From contig JARKQN010000022.1 of assembly GCA_029974835.1 (NCBI GenBank), positions 1-64,000 of the forward strand: a stretch of 64,000 nucleotides of DNA, in the 5' to 3' direction. Every line of letters starts with the position of its first letter. The first letter of the stretch is position 1. Source of the DNA: Bacteroidales bacterium. Its GTDB lineage: Bacteria > Bacteroidota > Bacteroidia > Bacteroidales > VadinHA17. Under the pieces are notes generated by a model. It saw only the letters and a list, made by a program, of their open reading frames with translations, was not told the DNA's origin and searched no databases. The translations under genes and the position numbers were made by a program. This document shows, one piece after another, positions 47,603 to 56,887 of the stretch.

Positions 47603-48391
47603 TCATTCCCTGTTGGAGCGGGGTCCTCTTATGACGCCTCTTTCAGAGTTACGGAAAAATTCAAGTATGTAATCCCTGTCGGGCGATTGTGCGAAGTTTT
47701 TCTGCACATATTCAAGGGCTGCTGAAGTGTTCATTCCGCTCTGGTAAATAGCCCTGTATATGTTATGAATCTCTTCCATTCTTTCCTTTGAGAATCCTCT
47801 GCGTGTAAGACCAACAGTATTTATGCCCATATACGCGAGAGGTTCCCTGTCGGCCTTAATAAACGGCGGCACATCAATTCTCACTCTGCCTCCGCCTCCG
47901 ATAATCACATGCCCGCCTATCCTTGAAAACTGGTGTACAAGCGAACCTCCGCTTATAATAGCCCAGTCGTCAACTTTTACCTCTCCTGCAAGGCCGGTGG
48001 TATTGCCTATGATACAGTTGTTTCCTATCTGGCAGTCGTGTCCGATATGCACATAAGCCATCAGAAGGCAGTTGTCGCCTACAACAGTTTTTCCAACCGA
48101 TGCTGTTCCCCTGTTGACGGTTGCGCCTTCTCTTACGGTGGTGTTGTCTCCTATTTCAGCTGTTGTTTCTTCTCCCCTGAATTTGAGATCCTGGGGTATT
48201 CCTGAGATGGTGGCACAGGGGAAGATCCTGCAGTTACGGCCGATTCTTGCGCCTTCGAGAACGACTGCATGAGGACCGATCCATGTTCCGTCTCCTATTA
48301 CTACATTTCCCGCGATGTATGCAAAAGGTTCAACAACCACGTTTTCGCCAAGCACGGCGTCGGGATGAATGAAAGCCTGACCGGATATCAT
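47603..48391 (-). CDS. lpxA: UDP-N-acetylglucosamine acyltransferase LpxA
   Basis: First step of lipid A synthesis, moving an acyl chain from ACP to UDP-GlcNAc. A left-handed beta-helix of hexapeptide repeats spans ~1-185. The catalytic His is in LMAYVHIGHDCQIGN. The C-terminal helical domain has the family block MGINTVGLTRRGFSKE. 262 aa. It is the last gene of the lpxD-lpxC/fabZ-lpxA operon, 7 bp after lpxC. Confidence 0.95.
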   Translation of the reverse strand: MISGQAFIHPDAVLGENVVVEPFAYIAGNVVIGDGTWIGPHAVVLEGARIGRNCRIFPCATISGIPQDLKFRGEETTAEIGDNTTVREGATVNRGTASVGKTVVGDNCLLMAYVHIGHDCQIGNNCIIGNTTGLAGEVKVDDWAIISGGSLVHQFSRIGGHVIIGGGGRVRIDVPPFIKADREPLAYMGINTVGLTRRGFSKERMEEIHNIYRAIYQSGMNTSAALEYVQKNFAQSPDRDYILEFFRNSERGVIRGPRSNRE

Positions 48392-48398
48392 AAGCTGC

Positions 48399-49793
48399 TT
48401 ATTTATTCTTTATTACCTGCGCAACCATTTCACCTTCAACGACAAGGTTGTTACCCACAAAAGCCTGTCCGTACATTGCCACAATGCCGCGGCGCAGAGG
48501 TTCGGTAAGTTCCATTTTAAGCAGAAGGGTGTCGCCCGGAACTACCTTGTGCTTAAACTTGAGTTTATCGATTTTGAGAAAATAGGTTGAATATTTTTCA
48601 GGTTCGTCAACACCGCTGAGCACCAGTAATCCGCCTGTCTGGGCGAGAGCCTCGACAATGAGTACGCCCGGCATGATGGGTTCTCCGGGGAAGTGTCCCT
48701 GGAAAAATGCCTCATTTCCCGTCACATTTTTTAATCCCACAACCTTGTTTTCATCAAGACTTATAATTTTGTCGACAAGGAGGAAAGGATACCGGTGCGG
48801 CAGTCTTTCCTTTATCTGTTCTATGTTGTACACAGGCGGCTGAGACGGATCATACACAGGCACGTCTTTTTTCGATTGTGTCTTTTTGATTTCCTGCCTT
48901 ATGATTTTTGCAAGGCGGGTGTTGGCATAATGCCCCGGCCTGGTGGCAACAACCTTTCCCTTGATGGGCTGGCCGACGAGAGCCAGATCGCCGATGAGGT
49001 CGAGAAGTTTATGGCGTGCAGGCTCGTTGGGAAATCTCAGTTCTGTATTGTTGAGGATTCCTGCCTTATGGCTGTTGATGCCGGGCCTGTTAAACAGTTT
49101 TGCAATACGGTCAAATTCTTCCTGCGAAGCCTCCTTTTCAAGTATCACTATTGCATTATCGAGGTCTCCTCCCTTTATTAGCCCGGCCTTGAAGAGCGGT
49201 TCCAATTCGTGAAAAAACACAAAAGTGCGGCACTGGCTAATCTCCTTCTCAAACTGGTCGATGGTATCTATTATCGCGTACTGGTTGCCGAGTATCCTTG
49301 AGTTGTAGTCAATTAAAACATTGATGCTGAAGTGATCGTCGGGATACACTATGAGGTCAACCCCGTGTTCCTCGTCGGAAAATACAATTTTCTGCCTGAC
49401 CTGAAAATAATTACGGTCCTCCTTCAGTTCAACTATTCCGGCCTCTTTAATCGCTTCCACAAATTTATGGGATGAGCCTCCCATTATCGGGGCTTCAGGT
49501 CCGTTAAGTTCGATGAAAGCGTTATCAATTTTAAGTCCGCTTAGAGCTGCCAGCACATGTTCGATTGTTGAAACGGAGGCTCCGTTATGAGACAGGGTTG
49601 TACCGCGTGATGCTTCAGTCACATAATCGGCAAGAGCGTCTATTACGGGCTGGCCCGGCAGGTCGGTCCTGATGAATTTATAACCGTTGTTGGCCGGGGC
49701 GGGTTTAAATGTAATTGTTACATTTATTCCGGTATGGAGTCCTTTGCCAGACAGAGTGGCTTCGCGTGCAAGAGTTCTTTGTTTTTCAGACAT
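48399..49793 (-). CDS. lpxC/fabZ: Fusion: UDP-3-O-acyl-GlcNAc deacetylase LpxC and FabZ dehydratase
   Basis: 464 aa. LpxC is residues ~1-305: EHVLAALSGLKIDN with the zinc His, and HKAGILNNTELRFPNEPARHKLLDLIGD with the second His, Asp and catalytic residues. A short linker (~306-318, YDPSQPPVYNIEQI) leads to FabZ at ~320-464 with its active site GHFPGEPIMPGVLIVEALAQ. It couples lipid A commitment to fatty acid dehydration. This fusion is characteristic of Bacteroidota. Confidence 0.96.
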   Translation of the reverse strand: MSEKQRTLAREATLSGKGLHTGINVTITFKPAPANNGYKFIRTDLPGQPVIDALADYVTEASRGTTLSHNGASVSTIEHVLAALSGLKIDNAFIELNGPEAPIMGGSSHKFVEAIKEAGIVELKEDRNYFQVRQKIVFSDEEHGVDLIVYPDDHFSINVLIDYNSRILGNQYAIIDTIDQFEKEISQCRTFVFFHELEPLFKAGLIKGGDLDNAIVILEKEASQEEFDRIAKLFNRPGINSHKAGILNNTELRFPNEPARHKLLDLIGDLALVGQPIKGKVVATRPGHYANTRLAKIIRQEIKKTQSKKDVPVYDPSQPPVYNIEQIKERLPHRYPFLLVDKIISLDENKVVGLKNVTGNEAFFQGHFPGEPIMPGVLIVEALAQTGGLLVLSGVDEPEKYSTYFLKIDKLKFKHKVVPGDTLLLKMELTEPLRRGIVAMYGQAFVGNNLVVEGEMVAQVIKNK

Positions 49794-49890
49794 CAGATTT
49801 TATTTTTCCGGTACAAAAAAACAAATTTTTTTTCGAACAAAAACCGGGTACAAGTCATGATACCTGCATTTTTCAATGAAAAAGTTCGAA

Positions 49891-50928
49891 TTAACCGTTT
49901 TTAAGTTTCTCTATTTCCTTTTTCAGGTTATCTGCAAGTGAGCTTAATTCGGGCAGTTTTCTGTAATAGACAAATGATTTCATAAACTGCCTGTGTTCCA
50001 TGGCAGGGGAGCCGACCATTATTGCATTTTCTTCCTTAATATCTCCTATTACACCCGCCTGGGCACCAAGTTTCACGCCATCGGCCACTCTGAGATGCCC
50101 TGCAATACCGACCTGCCCGCCGAACATGCAGTTACGGCCTATTTTTGTGGAGCCTGCTATTCCGGTCTGACCCGCCATCACGGTGTTTTCGCCAATTTCA
50201 ACATTATGGCCTATCTGGACCAGATTATCAATTTTCACTCCTTTCCTGATAATGGTTGATCCCATTGTAGCCCTGTCGATTGCCACATTGGCACCTATTT
50301 CAACGTTATCTTCAAGCACCACGTTGCCTATCTGTGGTATCTTCATAAACTGGTTATCGCTCTGGGGGGCAAATCCGAAGCCGTCGCTTCCTATAACTGT
50401 GCCGGCATGTATAATACAGTTATTGCCGATAACACATTCGTGATAGATTTTCACACCCTGGTAAATTATGCAGTTGCTGCCTACACTTGTATTGTCGCCG
50501 ATATAAACCTGGGGATACACTTTTGAGCCGTTGCCTATTTTTGATCCTGCCCCGATAAATGCGTAGGCTCCTATATAAACGTTTTCACCCACCGTAGCTC
50601 CTTCCTCGATTATTGCCGTGGGATGTATCCCGGTTTTTTCAGGCCGTGCCTTTGCCACCAGGGTAAGAAGAGAGGCAAATGCCTCATAGGCGTTCTCAAC
50701 CCTTATCAGCGTGGCGTTTACCTTTTCTGAAGGAACAAAACCTTTGTTGACAAGAACCACTGATGATTTTGTGGTGTAGAGGTACTGTTCATATTTTGGA
50801 TTGGACAGGAATGAAAGAGCTCCCTCCTTCCCTTCCTCAATTTTTGCGATTGTATTCACTTTTACCTGAGGGTTGCCCTCAATTTCACCGTTCAGAAAAC
50901 GGGCTATTGCTTCAGCTGTAAATTCCAT
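49891..50928 (-). CDS. lpxD: UDP-3-O-acylglucosamine N-acyltransferase LpxD
   Basis: 345 aa. The N-terminal uridine-binding domain (~1-95) is followed by a long hexapeptide beta-helix (~100-315) with catalytic His in QIGHNVEIGENTVMAG, and a C-terminal helix ending NLKKEIEKLKNG. It adds the second acyl chain in lipid A synthesis. It lies 12 bp after the HD gene and 97 bp before lpxC. Confidence 0.95.
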   Translation of the reverse strand: MEFTAEAIARFLNGEIEGNPQVKVNTIAKIEEGKEGALSFLSNPKYEQYLYTTKSSVVLVNKGFVPSEKVNATLIRVENAYEAFASLLTLVAKARPEKTGIHPTAIIEEGATVGENVYIGAYAFIGAGSKIGNGSKVYPQVYIGDNTSVGSNCIIYQGVKIYHECVIGNNCIIHAGTVIGSDGFGFAPQSDNQFMKIPQIGNVVLEDNVEIGANVAIDRATMGSTIIRKGVKIDNLVQIGHNVEIGENTVMAGQTGIAGSTKIGRNCMFGGQVGIAGHLRVADGVKLGAQAGVIGDIKEENAIMVGSPAMEHRQFMKSFVYYRKLPELSSLADNLKKEIEKLKNG

Positions 50929-50940
50929 AATATAAGGTCT

Positions 50941-52197
50941 TTAAACACATTCTTTGGGATAACATAAATAATATCTGGTAACGGGTTCTTTAACAGGCCG
51001 GCGGCTGACCATCTCGGACAATTCGTTAATGCCGGCAGTCCCACCCGATTTGAGAAGAATTCTCAGATCATCCTTATCGTCCGGTGCGTACGCCAGGTTA
51101 AGAACCCTGCCCGAGAAGACGTAATAATCCTCCATCCCGGGAGGTACTTCAAGCTTCTCCGCGAGTTTTTCTTTTATTTGTTTAATTCTTCTGTCAGGAA
51201 CAGGTTTATCCTGGATTTCCGTTGCGAGAAGGTTCCGGCTCAGAAGTCTGCACGAGAGGTCTGCAAGCACCCGGTCCGAATCATCGCACCAGTATTTGGC
51301 TGCCACAAGAATATCGGAGTCGTCGAGTTTAACAAAATGTGATGCAACAATTCCCGGCGTGAAGAGTCCGTTACCTGTAAGGTCATCCGGGCCAATCCTG
51401 TTACTGAGAAAGAATTTGAGCGAGGGTGTGCAAAAGAGGTCTTTCCCCGATTCGGCAAGCTCCTTGGCTCTTCGCAGAAGGTTTGCCAGAAGCGTTTCGG
51501 AGGAGATGACTGTCTTGTGCATATAAACCTGCCAGTACATGAAACGGCGGGCGACAAGCAGTTTCTCAATTGAATAAATTCCTTTCTCTTCAATGGCAAG
51601 ACGGTCTCCGGAAACATTGAGCATACTGATAATTCTGTCCGAACCTACCGATCCCTCTATCACACCGGTATAAAAGCTGTCGCGGTTGAGGTAATCGAGC
51701 CTGTCCATGTCGGCCTGGCCTGCAATGAGTTCATGAAAGAATCTTCTGTGGTAGCTGCCGGTGAAGATTTCTATTGCCAGCGAAAGTCTGCCGCCGAATT
51801 CGAGATTAAGTTTTTTCATCAGCAGCAGTGAAATGTCTTCGTGGGTAATTCCCTTAACTATCGACTCTTCAAGTGCATGTGAAAACGGGCCATGGCCTGC
51901 ATCGTGAAGCAGGATTGCCGCCAGCGATGCTTCCTCCTCCTCAGGAGATATTTCAACGCCTTTGCCCTTCAGTGTCTGGAGAGCCAGGTTCATCAGATGC
52001 ATGGCTCCCAGGCAGTGCTGAAACCTTGTATGCACCGCACCCGGGTATACATAACTTGTGAGACCCAGCTGCCTTATATTGCGAAGACGCTGAATCCAGG
52101 GATGCTGTATAAGGTCGAACAGAAACTCTCCGGGAATATTAATGAAACCGTAAACCGGATCATTTATTATTTTTCTCTTATTGATCTGATAGCTCAA
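50941..52197 (-). CDS. HD-domain hydrolase (dNTPase-like)
   Basis: About 418 aa. The HD motif runs RFQHCLGAMHLM, LLHDAGHGPFSHALE (the HD pair) and LDYLNRDSFYTG (last Asp), as in SAMHD1/dGTPase-like enzymes. The start is uncertain: no ATG lies near the N-terminus. The track's TTG at 52218 sits inside the -7 box TATTTTTG (52216-52223), so it cannot be the start. A TTG at 52197 (LSYQINKRKIIND) is the best choice, giving a leader of ~13 nt. It heads the lipid A operon. Confidence 0.85.
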   Translation of the reverse strand: MSYQINKRKIINDPVYGFINIPGEFLFDLIQHPWIQRLRNIRQLGLTSYVYPGAVHTRFQHCLGAMHLMNLALQTLKGKGVEISPEEEEASLAAILLHDAGHGPFSHALEESIVKGITHEDISLLLMKKLNLEFGGRLSLAIEIFTGSYHRRFFHELIAGQADMDRLDYLNRDSFYTGVIEGSVGSDRIISMLNVSGDRLAIEEKGIYSIEKLLVARRFMYWQVYMHKTVISSETLLANLLRRAKELAESGKDLFCTPSLKFFLSNRIGPDDLTGNGLFTPGIVASHFVKLDDSDILVAAKYWCDDSDRVLADLSCRLLSRNLLATEIQDKPVPDRRIKQIKEKLAEKLEVPPGMEDYYVFSGRVLNLAYAPDDKDDLRILLKSGGTAGINELSEMVSRRPVKEPVTRYYLCYPKECV

Positions 52198-52215
52198 CAG
52201 ACTGGATTTAATACA

Positions 52216-52223
52216 CAAAAATA
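52216..52223 (-). promoter_or_regulatory. HD-lpxD operon -7 box (TATTTTTG)
   Basis: The minus strand reads TATTTTTG, matching TAnnTTTG, 18 nt upstream of the TTG proposed as start. No -33 element at the usual distance. Confidence 0.5.
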
Positions 52224-52251
52224 GAAATTACTTTATTAACGCCGTTAAGAA

Positions 52252-52320
52252 TGATTGCCGAATCTTATAGAATAATGACAGTGAGTTTATTAAAAGATTT
52301 TCCTAACTTTCCGGCAATCA
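52252..52320. repeat. 9-bp inverted repeat TGATTGCCG / CGGCAATCA
   Basis: Perfect 9-bp arms (52252-52260 and 52312-52320) separated by 51 nt in the divergent region between the HD gene and the ABC cluster. They could be operator half-sites or the base of a stem. Confidence 0.4.
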
Positions 52321-52420
52321 ATTTCTCAGGGAGAAAAGTCAGTAATGTCTGTTTTTCTGCAACATTTGGAATATTTTCCGTCTTTTAAAGGTCTAAAACC
52401 CACACAATGGATTATTATAT

Positions 52421-53314
52421 ATGAAAATCGAAATCCGCAATTTAAATAAGGTTTATCCGAACGGCAATCAGGCTCTGAAAAACCTAAATATTGATATAGA
52501 GCCCGGGATATTTGGATTGCTCGGGCCCAACGGTGCGGGGAAATCTTCTCTTATGAGGATACTGGTAACTCTGATGAAGCCTACCTCCGGTGTGGTTCTG
52601 CTCGACGGGAAAGATATTCAGAATCACCGCAGGGAACTGAGGAGCATCCTTGGGTACCTGCCGCAGGATTTCCGGTTTTTCACTTCGCTTAAAACATGGG
52701 AGTTTCTTGATTATTCGGCTGCCCTTGCCGGCATGAAAAACCGTAAAGAGCGTCTGAGGGAAGTTGACAGGATGCTTGACCAGGTAGGTTTGCTCGAAGT
52801 GCGCGACAGAAAAGCCAACAGGTTATCGGGAGGTATGAAAAGGCGTCTTGGAATTGCACAGGCTCTGATAGGAAACCCAAAACTTATTATTGTGGACGAG
52901 CCTACAACAGGGCTCGATCCCGACGAAAGAATCAGGTTCAGGAATATCCTCTCGGGGCTAAGCCAGAACGACGTAATTATCATACTTTCAACCCACATTG
53001 TTGGTGATATATCATCAACCTGTCAGAAAATGGCTTTGCTTAACAAGGGTGAGATTGTATTTTCAGGGCGTCCTGAGGCACTGGTCGGAGAAGCGAGGGG
53101 ACATGTTTACAGGCTGCACCTCACCGAATACGAATTCGAAAAGGCAAAAGAGGAATATAACATAATTTCAACCATACCGGTCGAAACCGGCTGGGAAGTG
53201 CAGGTTGTGACCGACACCCCTCCCGACGGCAATGCGGTACTTATAGAACCAAATATAGAACACGCGTATGTATATTATATGGAGCACAAAATTCACGCTG
53301 ACTTAAACATTTAA
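52421..53314 (+). CDS. ABC transporter ATP-binding protein
   Basis: 297 aa. Walker A is GPNGAGKSS (~35-43), the signature is LSGGMKRRLGIAQAL (~137), and Walker B with D-loop is LIIVDEPTTGLDPDERIR. LSTHIVGDISSTC is the H-loop. It pairs with the permease 12 bp downstream and heads the export cluster. The long C-terminal arm (~225-297) beyond the core is common in this subgroup. Confidence 0.93.
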   Translation: MKIEIRNLNKVYPNGNQALKNLNIDIEPGIFGLLGPNGAGKSSLMRILVTLMKPTSGVVLLDGKDIQNHRRELRSILGYLPQDFRFFTSLKTWEFLDYSAALAGMKNRKERLREVDRMLDQVGLLEVRDRKANRLSGGMKRRLGIAQALIGNPKLIIVDEPTTGLDPDERIRFRNILSGLSQNDVIIILSTHIVGDISSTCQKMALLNKGEIVFSGRPEALVGEARGHVYRLHLTEYEFEKAKEEYNIISTIPVETGWEVQVVTDTPPDGNAVLIEPNIEHAYVYYMEHKIHADLNI

Positions 53315-53326
53315 CATTCAGACAGT

Positions 53327-56300
53327 ATGGCCTTCCTGCATAATATTCTGACAGTCTCGCACTATGAAGCCAAAACACTCAGGAGAAGCTGGTTCTTCAG
53401 GCTGTTTTCAATAGTAGCCCTCTTCTTCCTTACAATAATCAACATCAGTATGTTCTCTCCTGTCGGAGGCGATTCCTGGGAGTTAATTTCAATTCCCTCA
53501 TCGGTACCGCTGATCAACCTTTACCTTCTTAATATCGGACAGGCCATTGTTGTGATCTTTCTCGCTTCGGATTTTCTTAAGAAGGACAAGAAACTCGATA
53601 CCAATGAAGTTCTCTATACCAGGTCAATGTCAAATTTTGAATATGTTTCAGGGAAAACATGGGGAATACTCAGGCTTTTCCTTTCGCTTAACCTGGTGGT
53701 ACTGCTTATCGGCCTTACCGTTAATATCATAAATAAATCAATGAAGGTAGACTTAATGTCTTACCTTGAATATATTCTTCTCATTTCCGTCCCCACAATA
53801 GTATACAGCCTTGGACTTGCATTCATGCTTATGCTTCTTATCCGGAACCAGGCTGTCACATTCTTCATCCTGCTGGGTTACGCAGCGCTTAACATGTTTT
53901 ACCTGTGGCACAGGGCGGGTTCTGTTTTCGATTTTATGGCTTTTGGTCTCCCCCTTTTCAAGTCGGGGTTGATCGGTTTTGAGAACCCGGCAGCCATCAT
54001 CTTCCAGAGGCTTATATACTTCTTCGCCGGAACAGCACTGATAATGGCGACTATTTTGATGTTCAGGAGACTGCCTCAATCGAGGCTGCAGAGGAGCGTT
54101 GCCTTTGTTCTTATGGTTTTGTCGGTTGCAGGATTCGGATACTCACTCTTTTATACAGTTGAGAACTACACGAAAAGTGCAGCCCTCAAAAGGCAGGTAA
54201 TCGAGACCAACAGGCAGTACGAGAAATCAAATTTCCCCTCGGTGATAAAATCCGATATAAACCTTATCCACAAAGGCAGCATCATTGAAGCCACAGCCGG
54301 CATGATAATTAAAAATGACAATGACGTTCAGATTAATGAATACCTCTTCTCTCTTAACCCCGGACTGGAGGTAAAATCGGTACAAAAGAACGCAAAACCC
54401 GTTGCTTTCACCACATCCGGCCATATTGTCAAAGTTTCTCCTGACAAGCCGCTTCTGCCCGGAGAATCCGATACGATAGAGATATCGTGGTCGGGAAAGA
54501 TCATTGAGTCGTTCTGCTATCCCGATTACAGCGATAATATAAAAGAATACAGGTACCGCATCCAGATGGTCAATGTAAGGAAGAGACAGGCATTTCTTGA
54601 TAAAGATTACGTGCTTCTGACACCCGAGGCTCACTGGTATCCGGTGGCAGGGCTTAATTACTATCCTTCCAATCCGGGAAGGATAAAGATTGATTTCACG
54701 ACCTTTTCACTGAAGGCTAAGAGCGAGACCGGGCTTAATGTTGTATCTCAGGGACTGCCGTCGGTAAGCGGTGATTATACCAGTTTCTCGGCCGGCTTTC
54801 CGCTTACAGGGCTCAGCGTGGCTATGGGGAACTACGTTGCCGATACAATCAGTGTTGATTCAATAAAGTTTATCTCGTGGCACTATCCCGGGAATGACTA
54901 TTACAGGGAGCAATTCAGGGAGCTGAAAGACACCCTGCCGAACATAATCTCAGGTTTTATGAAGGATCTGGAGTCGGGATTCGGCACTCCTTATCCTTTC
55001 AGATCATTCAGCATTCTGGAATCACCCGTGAATTTCTATTCATTTCCCAAAAGAAATACACAGACAAGGGCTGAAGTCCAGCCGTCCATGGTTATTGTAC
55101 CTGAGAAACTATCCACTATCAGGCAGGCAGGATTCGCCAAAAGGTTTGAGAGACAGAAAAAACAGATGGCCAGGAACAACCAGGTCATTACAGACAGAGA
55201 CCTGAATGTAAGGATTCTGAATAACTTTCTCAGAAGCACTTTCATAAGCGGCTTTACAGTAACGGCATTTAATATTCCCCTTCTGAATGAACCAACAAGG
55301 TATCAGTTGGGGCCAAGCTTCTATTTTTTCCGCAACAATTTCTATTCGGATAAATATCCTGTTGTCAATTCTGTTTTTGAGTCACATCTGCAGAAGCTTA
55401 ACACTCCAGGTCCTCCGGGAGGCGGGCCTGACCGGATCAGCGGTAATATCTCAGACAACGACATGGCAAACCTTATCTTACGTGACATCAGTTTCCGTGA
55501 TCTTCTGGCGCGCAATCCGTCGCCCGACACGCTGCGTGTTGTTCTGACCATCAAGGGTGATTACCTCTTTAACCTGCTCAGGATGAATGCAGGAATAACA
55601 GAATTTAATGAATGGTTCAAAAAATACCTCAGCGAAAACAGCTTCACCAGGGTAAATATCTTAAAGTTCAATGATGACGTTAAGAAACGGTTCGGCTTCG
55701 AATTCTATCCTCTCCTGGAAGAATGGTTTACAGGAAAAGGGCAGCCGGGATTTCTGTTCACGGATCCTGAAGCAAGCCAGGTTGTAGTGGGAGAAAGGAC
55801 CAGATACAACGTTACATTTATTGCCGGAAATCCGGAGCCGGCAGGCGGGTTGTTTAACATATCATTCCGTACCGGCGGAGGCTTTGGAGGCAGAGGAGGA
55901 GGAGGCCAGGCTATTTTTTCCATGACCATCCAGGGCGGCCGGGGCGGCGGAGGCGGAGGCCGGATGATGCAGATCTCAATGCAGGGCAGGGGAATGGAGA
56001 GTGCCGACATCTCGAAAATTGTTTACCTGGGCCCCGGCGAAGCAAAGAAAATAGGAATTGTTCTTGACAACCAGCCCCGGGCCATGCAGATTAATACCCT
56101 GTTTTCGAAAAATATTCCGGGAGATATTTCCATGACTATCCAGGAGATTAAAAAGGCCCCTCCACGTACCGCTCCTTTCGAAGGCGAACTGCTTCTGGAA
56201 AAAATGCCCTTATTCACCGACCCTGAAGAGATAATTGTGGATAATGAGGATGAAGGTTTTATCACCTCAACGGTTACAGAAACGAACAGGCTCCGAAAAC

Positions 56301-56869
56301 TCCTTGGAGTAAAAAGAAGTACCGGAACCGTATACCAGTCTGTCAACCTGTTTATGGCCCCCGATTACTGGCAGCCCGTCGTACTATCCTCATATTATGG
56401 CAGGTACGCACGTTCGGCTGTCTATACCAGGGCCGGCGAGGGCGACAAAAGCGTGACATGGAAAGGAATTATCAGGGAACCCGGTTATTATGATGTCTAT
56501 GCCTATGTGGGGAAAGCCGGCGACAGGATAATGATAAGAGGAGTAGGCGGGCCTATGGGCAGAGGTCCGGGAGGCGGGCCGGGCGGAGCACCAGGCGGAG
56601 CACCGGGCGGAGCACCGGGAACACCTCCGGCCGGACAGGGTGGCCAGGGAAGAACCCGTGAACAGAATCCTTACCGTGACATGCATTACAAGGTATACCA
56701 CGACGACGGAGTTGAAGAAATAGTGCTCGACTGGGAAACCGCCGATCCGGGATGGAACAGGCTCGGAACCTACTACCTCTCGCCCGACACGGTTAAAGTG
56801 GAACTGAACAACAAAACCGAAGGCAGGGTGGTCATCGGCGACGCAATTAAATGGGTAATCAAGAAATGA
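53327..56869 (+). CDS. ABC permease fused to an M1-peptidase-like domain and a golvesin-C-like domain
   Basis: 1180 aa, far longer than an ordinary ABC-2 permease. Residues ~20-285 hold about seven TM helices. Residues ~290-830 resemble the M1 aminopeptidase fold, but GAMEN is replaced (SILESPVNFYS) and no HExxH zinc motif exists, so peptidase activity is unlikely. A Gly-rich stretch (GGGFGGRGGGG, ~850-890) follows. The end (~1030-1180; YYDVYAYVGKAGDR, NPYRDMHYKVYHDDG, GWNRLGTYYLS, NKTEGRVVIGDAIKWV) looks like the golvesin/xanthan-lyase C-terminal domain. It is interrupted by a second Gly/Pro-rich loop (~1078-1107) coded partly by a 12-bp tandem repeat. Confidence 0.85.
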   Translation: MAFLHNILTVSHYEAKTLRRSWFFRLFSIVALFFLTIINISMFSPVGGDSWELISIPSSVPLINLYLLNIGQAIVVIFLASDFLKKDKKLDTNEVLYTRSMSNFEYVSGKTWGILRLFLSLNLVVLLIGLTVNIINKSMKVDLMSYLEYILLISVPTIVYSLGLAFMLMLLIRNQAVTFFILLGYAALNMFYLWHRAGSVFDFMAFGLPLFKSGLIGFENPAAIIFQRLIYFFAGTALIMATILMFRRLPQSRLQRSVAFVLMVLSVAGFGYSLFYTVENYTKSAALKRQVIETNRQYEKSNFPSVIKSDINLIHKGSIIEATAGMIIKNDNDVQINEYLFSLNPGLEVKSVQKNAKPVAFTTSGHIVKVSPDKPLLPGESDTIEISWSGKIIESFCYPDYSDNIKEYRYRIQMVNVRKRQAFLDKDYVLLTPEAHWYPVAGLNYYPSNPGRIKIDFTTFSLKAKSETGLNVVSQGLPSVSGDYTSFSAGFPLTGLSVAMGNYVADTISVDSIKFISWHYPGNDYYREQFRELKDTLPNIISGFMKDLESGFGTPYPFRSFSILESPVNFYSFPKRNTQTRAEVQPSMVIVPEKLSTIRQAGFAKRFERQKKQMARNNQVITDRDLNVRILNNFLRSTFISGFTVTAFNIPLLNEPTRYQLGPSFYFFRNNFYSDKYPVVNSVFESHLQKLNTPGPPGGGPDRISGNISDNDMANLILRDISFRDLLARNPSPDTLRVVLTIKGDYLFNLLRMNAGITEFNEWFKKYLSENSFTRVNILKFNDDVKKRFGFEFYPLLEEWFTGKGQPGFLFTDPEASQVVVGERTRYNVTFIAGNPEPAGGLFNISFRTGGGFGGRGGGGQAIFSMTIQGGRGGGGGGRMMQISMQGRGMESADISKIVYLGPGEAKKIGIVLDNQPRAMQINTLFSKNIPGDISMTIQEIKKAPPRTAPFEGELLLEKMPLFTDPEEIIVDNEDEGFITSTVTETNRLRKLLGVKRSTGTVYQSVNLFMAPDYWQPVVLSSYYGRYARSAVYTRAGEGDKSVTWKGIIREPGYYDVYAYVGKAGDRIMIRGVGGPMGRGPGGGPGGAPGGAPGGAPGTPPAGQGGQGRTREQNPYRDMHYKVYHDDGVEEIVLDWETADPGWNRLGTYYLSPDTVKVELNNKTEGRVVIGDAIKWVIKK
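56581..56616 (+). repeat. Three 12-bp tandem repeats (GGGCGGAGCACC type) in the permease gene
   Basis: GGGCGGAGCACC, AGGCGGAGCACC, GGGCGGAGCACC at 56581-56616 encode the repeated GGAPGGAP segment. In-frame slippage would change the loop length without breaking the frame. Confidence 0.85.
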
Positions 56870-56887
56870 TCTTAAAGCATAACTCCT

